In this document: piece by piece, positions 58,701-64,000 of the stretch
Numbering within the stretch: the first letter of the stretch is position 1
Layout: the number at the start of each line of letters is the position of its first letter
Source: Camarhynchus parvulus
Taxonomy: Eukaryota; Chordata; Aves; Passeriformes; Thraupidae
DNA: 64,000 nucleotides
Direction of reading: 5' to 3'
NCBI RefSeq assembly: GCF_901933205.1
Contig: NC_044573.1
Span: forward strand, 54,009,993-54,073,992
Notes under the pieces: model-generated
What the model was told of the DNA's origin: nothing
What the model saw: the letters and a program-made list of their open reading frames with translations, nothing else
Databases searched by the model: none
Made by a program: the position numbers and the translations under genes

Positions 58701-61700
58701 AAACATTTTCCAGAAATAAATGAATGAATCTCCATAAGAAAATCTACAGATTCAACAAAATGATGATGGATTACTTTTTCTACAGAAATTATTTCATGAA
58801 CTGTACTAAGCAACTGTGAGTGTCTGATGCAAGGAGCCATAACATTTGATATCTTTAACAATCTTTCTAACCACTCGTAGTGGCATTATGAACATTGTCA
58901 GCGTTTATTCTCTGCACCAGTTACTGGGGAGATGTTACATACCAGAGAGTGATACAAAGAAGGGGAGTTTATCAGTTTTCTCTTTTGAAAGGAGACCAAC
59001 ATTATGCATCCGTTTACTTTTTGGAAATATTTAAGACTTTGGTGAAGCAGCTTGCTACATGCAGAGTGACAAAGGATTCTAAGCTGCCTGTGATGCAAAG
59101 AAACTGAAAGGTAAACAAGAAACAGCTGAGAATACAAGCAGCTGTCTGACTACGTGCATTGTATCCAGGAGCTGGCCTTGGCCCCTCCAGGATGGCTAGA
59201 CACACTCTCCATCCTTTGTATTTCTTCTGGCAACCACCGGAAGAAAAAGTATACGACCCTGACACACCACCATTATGATCAAAACCTCAACAGCTAAACG
59301 AAGACACAGGAACTAAGAGGTTATATAAGAACACAGGAATGTGTGTTCCTATTTATGTAGGGATCTACTACTATAGCAGTAAGATCCTTCTTCCCTCCCT
59401 GCATTTTCTGAGGGTTTCATGATTGTATGAAGTTAATGGACCTTGGCAAAGCATTCCTATTTTACCACTTCTGGTTTATTTTACCACTTCTGGTTTATTT
59501 TACCTTAGCTCACAGTAGCTATGGAAGGTCAACTGTGTGCTGATATTTGACAACATGGACAGCCTTTCAAATACCTCTTGGATTTTATCTGGGTTGGTTT
59601 TACGGGAAGGAGTTGGTTAAATAGGAGCTGGATTCATTCAGTTCCTTCTGTTCTCACGACTGACATCCTCTTCCTCTCTGGAGTCTGACTGTGCCAGTAA
59701 TAGCCAGAACAGATCCTCTGGTGTGCTCTGGCCCCTTTGTCCCATCTGCAAAAGTTATAGAAAATAGCTGGATCGTGGCTTAGACTAGACAAGAAATGTG
59801 CTTATGGTGAGAACAACCGTGTAGAGAAACAACTTGAATAATTATTTTGTTTCTCATCAAAAAAGCTTTAGAAATCACAGTGAAAACTATGGTGCTATGG
59901 TTTTCTGAACCCTCTGAAAAATAGGTGCTTATTTATGTTGTTTCCAGTTCAGTTTATTAAAATTCCACCCCTCACTGCTGAGTCCAGTATACTGTCAAAC
60001 AACAGCATCTAATTGTGGTAACATAGTTTTCCTATTATTTTCTTCCAATATTTCCTCCCTTAGTTCTGCATTTGCCAGTGAGGAGTTTGCTTGAGTTATG
60101 CTCACCTAATTGAAATTTCTTTTGTATTTTCTGTTCCATAATTATGTGGGAAATTGGATTTCCCTGAGGTGACATCATATTCACATCAAAATGTCTAGTA
60201 CCACTGTGGAGAAGGGCTAGGGGGTGGATAGGTAGGTAAGGGCAAAAATCATCAGTGACTTTTCCCCCTCTGCTCTTTTCAGCTTTGGGTGTATGTGTTC
60301 TCTCGACTGCTGTAAAAAATTTTAGCAGAATCAGAAACAGAGGTGCTGGCAAAGCTACAAGATGCTCATAAGAGTAGCAAGAACAGGAGGAAGAAGCAGA
60401 ATTTTTTTCCTGGGATTAATACAAACTGGGGATCTGTGAGATCTCAGTTGCAGAATGGAAGAACAAATATTTACATTTCGGATAAATTTAGTCAGATACG
60501 TTCTGTTGGAGGTGGCTTTCAATGCAAAATGCTCTTTTTGCCAAATGTTTCATATTTCTTTATCTTTACTACTGGGAAACAATCAACATTATTTTTCACA
60601 GCTGCTTTTTGAAAGCTCTGGATAATTTCACTTATGGATGCCTAAAGAGTATTAAAGTTGAGATTTCAGACAGGCTCCTGTACTGATGCTCCAAGATGGG
60701 GAGTCTCAAAATCTTAATGTCTCCAGCCTCTGGTGAGTTGGCTGACAGGAGAGCTGAAGCTGAAAATTGAGGAGGGGAAGAACAGGCATGTTGAGCCTCT
60801 GGGAGGTTGTTCTTGTCTGTGATACCTCCTGTTAGAAGGAAATTCCAGATAAATGGCATCAAGCCTCAGAATTGTGTTTTAGTGCCCCTAAATCAGAATT
60901 TTTCTGTTCCTCCATTACCTTTCAGATTTACAGCATCAAGCTAATACATTCAATGGCAGCTTCAAGCCTGCAAAAGTGGGCTTTTTCTTTCTGAGCTTGG
61001 CTCAGGGGTACTCAGGATGCTGAAGGTAAAATTCCAGATAGGTAACAGATAGTCTGGCCTCAGATTATAGAGTTTTATTGGCAGACATATCCTTTGTCAA
61101 CAGCAGAAGTGTTCTACACACATAATATTAGGATACTCTCTTATTTTTTAGCTGTAGTTGAAATCCATCAAAGATGGAGAAAAAAGTGCTTTGTAACTCA
61201 TACTTGGCACTACACAACCTGTAAGTTTTTCAGCAGTTTGCTGAAATCCTATTTAGTCCTTTATCCACCTGATATGAAGAATCTGACATGTTCCTTTCCC
61301 TTTGAAATCATCTGACCCTGATTAATCCCTTGGAGGATGAGAGTGGTGGAAGAATAAGAAATAAGAAAGGAGTTTCAGGTAGAAGTCTTGAAAGTCTGCA
61401 AGAGTTGAGTACACTTTGCTGGGCAAGTGCATCACCTGGGAGCCTTCTCCTGGGCTTTTCTCACTTTGGCTCCATCTTTTTCTGTGCTGAATGTTACTGT
61501 ACTCCCTACAGTTTCCCACAAGTGCATGGAAGGTATCAGATTATTTAGCATGAAAGAAGAGTGTTCAGTGAGGGTGAATTTTTCTCAGTCTTGCTTTGTA
61601 ACCCTCTTAGGATACCGAGGAAGTTCATGAGTTAGCCTCAAAAGGTATCTGGAGCAAGGACCTTAAGTCCCCTGTGGGTTGACTTTATCTAAAAGTTGCT

Positions 61701-63453
61701 GAGCAGGATTGAAGCAACTTTTCCCCCTTCTTACACAGTCTTTCTTGGATAGCTGATAAAAATCAATTTATCTCTCAAAGTATTACTGTGCACAGTCCTG
61801 ATAGGTGATGTCTACAGCAGAGTTGAGCCAGTCCTGTGCAGAAGCTCGCTAATGAAACAAACAGCTGCTTCATCCCAAGAAAGCAGGCAGGAAACTAGTT
61901 ATTGCAAGCCTCATGGCATGTGCCAACAGCTTTCAGGAAATACTATTGCCGTGTATTATGCCTTACACTTCCATTTTTTTTTCTGTTTCCTGCAGCTTGT
62001 TAAATATACAACAGTCCTCCTTTTCCTCCCCCAGCAATGTACCAATGTTGGAAGTTATATTTAGTTTTAGTCAAGTTACAGTAGGCTTTTTATAATCACA
62101 CAGTAGTGAAGAATAGGCCAGAAACACAGTGAAGGCAAATATTTGCAGCATATCATAAACCTTTCTTGTAACCTAAATATTTAGAAAGAACAGAGATGTA
62201 GGAGGATGCTGCACTTTATAAAACATGGAAAAGATAAGAAGCAGCCTCCTTAGCAAGCTGACATATTGCAGCATTCTTTTCACAGCAGCATGACTGAGCA
62301 GAAGGACTTGTGTTCCTTTTGTTGTGAATATATTTGCTGACTGCAGATGATTTAGAAAAGTAAATGTTTAACTTTAAAAGAAAAAAGTGCCCAACCAGTT
62401 CAATGGGAATGGGAAGGACTGCAGTTGAGAAGAACCAACGCCACTACCCCCAGTGACATAAAACCAAGTGTTATCCAAAGTGGATCTTGAAGGATTCATT
62501 AGCACCCTGAAAACAGCAATAGCTGTAAGATTTTCCTTTAGAGATCACTGAAGCTGTGTGGACTGAAGGACAATAAATGAGTTGCACAGTCTGTTGCTAA
62601 AAATGTCCTTCTGCTGAAACGCCCCTACATATGCCCGGCACATTTTTCATTTCCGTCTGTTCATTTTTAAGTTGTTTTATTCTGAGAAATGCCTTTGCTT
62701 AAATTTTCATCTTATTTTATGCTTTTCTCAGATGTATATTCACTTTTCCTTTTGTGTACTCTCTGTCTTGAAAGATGGTCCTGCAACTTGGGACCCAACA
62801 AATTAATTAGGGTGGAGATAATCAAGGCTTTGTTGTGAGGCATTACAAGGAAATTCTCTGCTGCAATCTGTGAAACTCAGGGGCAAGACATTGGATGCCC
62901 CAAGGGTTTTTGCTTTAATCTGTTTTCTAGGGACCTCCTCTTGCAGCCCCTGAAATGTTTCTATGTTTCTTTTAATTGCTCATTTTTTTGAAACTCTGTT
63001 TTCAATAATTATGAAAACCTGGTGATGAATCAGCACACCAAAGAGAATTTGCCCTGAGAGTTGCCAGGTAGAAGCATGATTCTCTGTGTGTAGCATGCAG
63101 GGTGGGATGAATGGGTGTAGATGCTATCAGAGTTGTTTCATTCAAACATAGGGCTACTGACAGTTGTTCAAACTCTGTGATATATTCAGAACATTAAAGC
63201 AGCACTCTATTAGTGGACATAAAGCTCACATCTGTTTGGATCATTACCTGGTTCTTAACAACATGTGAGTTTGGAAGTATGTCTTTCTCATAGGCATTAT
63301 TACCCTAGAAATTACCCTAATTGTCATTAGTTTTAAGTCTAATACAATTATTTTTTGAGTTGGTTAATAGCATTCCTAATAGCTGAACATATCTTTTCTG
63401 TTATCTGCTGCTACATTCACGTTCTCATGCCCAATTTATTCTTTTCTTTGCAG
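55753..63453 (+). other. IPCEF1 intron G-H (about 7.7 kb)
   Basis: GT-AG intron, phase 1. It holds a 154-codon antisense open frame (56332-56796, discussed as a finding), a 19-base tandem repeat at 59459-59504, and otherwise AT-rich unique sequence. No transposon recognised. Confidence 0.75.
59459..59504. repeat. 19-base tandem repeat, 2.4 copies
   Basis: The unit ATTTTACCACTTCTGGTTT is repeated exactly at 59459-59477 and 59478-59496, followed by a partial copy ATTTTACC to 59504. Perfect identity suggests a recent or still variable minisatellite. Confidence 0.97.
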
Positions 63454-63647
63454 ACCAGGATAAGTGTGATGATGATGATGAGATGGAGCGACTTTACAAG
63501 TCATTGGAGCAAGCAAGCCTGTCTCCCATTGGTGATCGTCGACTGTCAACTAAGAAGGAGCTTAGGAAGTCATTTATCAAGCGCAGCAAAAACCCCTCCA
63601 TTAATGAGAAACTCCATAAAATTCGAATGCTGAACAGTACATTAAAG
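63454..63647 (+). CDS. IPCEF1: IPCEF1 coding exon H: conserved C-terminal CNK block
   Basis: The acceptor is TTCTTTGCAG and the donor is GTGAGT at 63648. The exon completes Asp275 and encodes residues 276-339: QDKCDDDDEMERLYKSLEQA, SLSPIGDRRLSTKKELRKSF, then IKRSKNPSINEKLHKIRMLN and STLK. It is nearly identical to human IPCEF1 as I recall it (EMEKLYKSLEQASLSPLGDRR) and clearly related to the CNKSR2 C-terminus (DLYRALEQASLSPLGEHR). The segment is alpha-helical and basic, with candidate phosphosites in SLSP and RRLST. The C-terminal part of IPCEF1 is the region attributed to cytohesin binding. A (GAT)4 run encodes the Asp tract. The exon ends in phase 0; the final exon(s), starting around CKEHDLAMINQLL in human, are beyond the window. 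Confidence 0.95.
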
Positions 63648-64000
63648 GTGAGTTTGAAGATCTTGCCAAGGAAAAGCTTGAGAGAAAAAACCAGTTTGGC
63701 TGAAAAAGAAGCAGTACAGACTTCAGCCAAACTGTAGTTATGTATTTACTGAAAGCCCCAGAGAATTTTGTTAAGTTTTTGAAATCTTTTTTTCTGCTTC
63801 CTTGTGAACAGTGATCTGCGTTATGTTCAGCTTGAACTGGAAGCAGAGGCAATAGCTCAAGAGGGACTCCTCTTACAGAAGTTCCAGCCCATTTGGAAAA
63901 TATAATAAAGAAAACTCTTAGCTAACTGGAAAACTTGCTAGCTCAGCTAAATACACTAAACAGGGGAGCCTTAAAAAAGGAAGAGCAGACAAAGTACATT
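63648..64000 (+). other. Start of the next IPCEF1 intron
   Basis: The donor GTGAGT at 63648 opens an intron that runs off the window. The frame stays open by chance to a TAG at 63735-63737. The final coding exon(s) are not present. Confidence 0.8.

Larger units (their letters stand above)
33984..63647 (+). other. IPCEF1: IPCEF1 gene, internal part of the locus (8 coding exons seen)
   Basis: This is a spliced gene whose exons are listed individually. Exons are 33984-34020, 34687-34856, 42496-42569, 43696-43767, 46699-46760, 50014-50102, 55386-55752 and 63454-63647. They sum to 1065 bases, or 355 codons, with no stop, and every junction has AG/GT borders and matching phase (1,0,2,2,1,0,1,0 at the exon ends). 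From the Met at 34698 the product runs 339 residues: PH domain about 17-112, acidic/proline hinge 123-152, Ser-rich linker 153-274, conserved C-terminal block 275-339. I recall human IPCEF1 as about 437 residues, so an N-terminal exon and about 70 C-terminal residues lie outside. IPCEF1 is known as a PIP3-binding partner of cytohesins (ARF-GEFs). It lies next to CNKSR3 in mammals and can be joined to it by read-through. The identification rests on recognised protein similarity, not a database search. Confidence 0.93.

Noticed and set aside
1..64000. CRISPR arrays, rRNA, operons, phage or plasmid features
   Set aside because: No evenly spaced repeats or prokaryotic gene organisation; spliced vertebrate gene and CR1 LINEs establish a vertebrate nuclear genome.

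Overview
The window looks like vertebrate, most probably avian, nuclear DNA. It is intron-rich and AT-leaning, has no operons or prokaryotic signals, and carries several CR1 LINE retrotransposons, whose 3' ends terminate in the ATTCTATG/ATTCTGTG octamers typical of sauropsid CR1. A crocodilian or turtle source cannot be fully excluded from sequence alone.

The only host gene I can support is on the + strand: IPCEF1 (interaction protein for cytohesin exchange factors 1, also called PIP3-E). It is the separately encoded PH-domain half of the CNK (connector enhancer of KSR) family. Eight coding exons with consensus splice sites and compatible phases lie between 33,984 and 63,647 and join into 355 codons with no stop. 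Exon A is a 37-base microexon. Exons B to E encode the PH domain. Exon F encodes an acidic/proline-rich hinge. Exon G encodes a long Ser-rich linker. Exon H encodes an acidic start followed by the conserved CNK C-terminal basic block. The exon(s) encoding the extreme N-terminus and the last roughly 70 residues are not in the window.

Bases 1 to 33,983 lie upstream of the first recognised exon. They are either the long 5' intron of IPCEF1 or the CNKSR3-IPCEF1 interval. No host exon was recognised there. They contain a roughly 1.9 kb 5'-truncated CR1 on the minus strand (5.93-7.85 kb) with decayed reverse transcriptase, an older minus-strand CR1 scrap (10.1-10.7 kb), and a putative solitary LTR (about 3.87-4.28 kb). 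They also hold a decayed tRNA-like element (8.36-8.43 kb), a perfect 30-bp palindrome (20.69 kb), and a purine-rich minus-strand stretch with fragmentary open frames (17.5-19.2 kb). At 28.9-30.6 kb is an unusual plus-strand CR1: its ORF1 esterase remnant is fused by internal deletion to the ORF2 3' region, and a second CR1 tail is nested within it.

Within the gene, introns hold one further CR1 3' end (53.9-54.3 kb, + strand), simple repeats, and a short 19-bp tandem repeat. In function, IPCEF1 is expected to bind phosphoinositides through its PH domain and cytohesin ARF-GEFs through its C-terminal part. The most interesting observations are two short motifs in the linker (a PPPY motif and an R-x-S-W-x-D-L-V motif). 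They match the paralogue CNKSR2 but appear to be lost in human IPCEF1 as I remember it.
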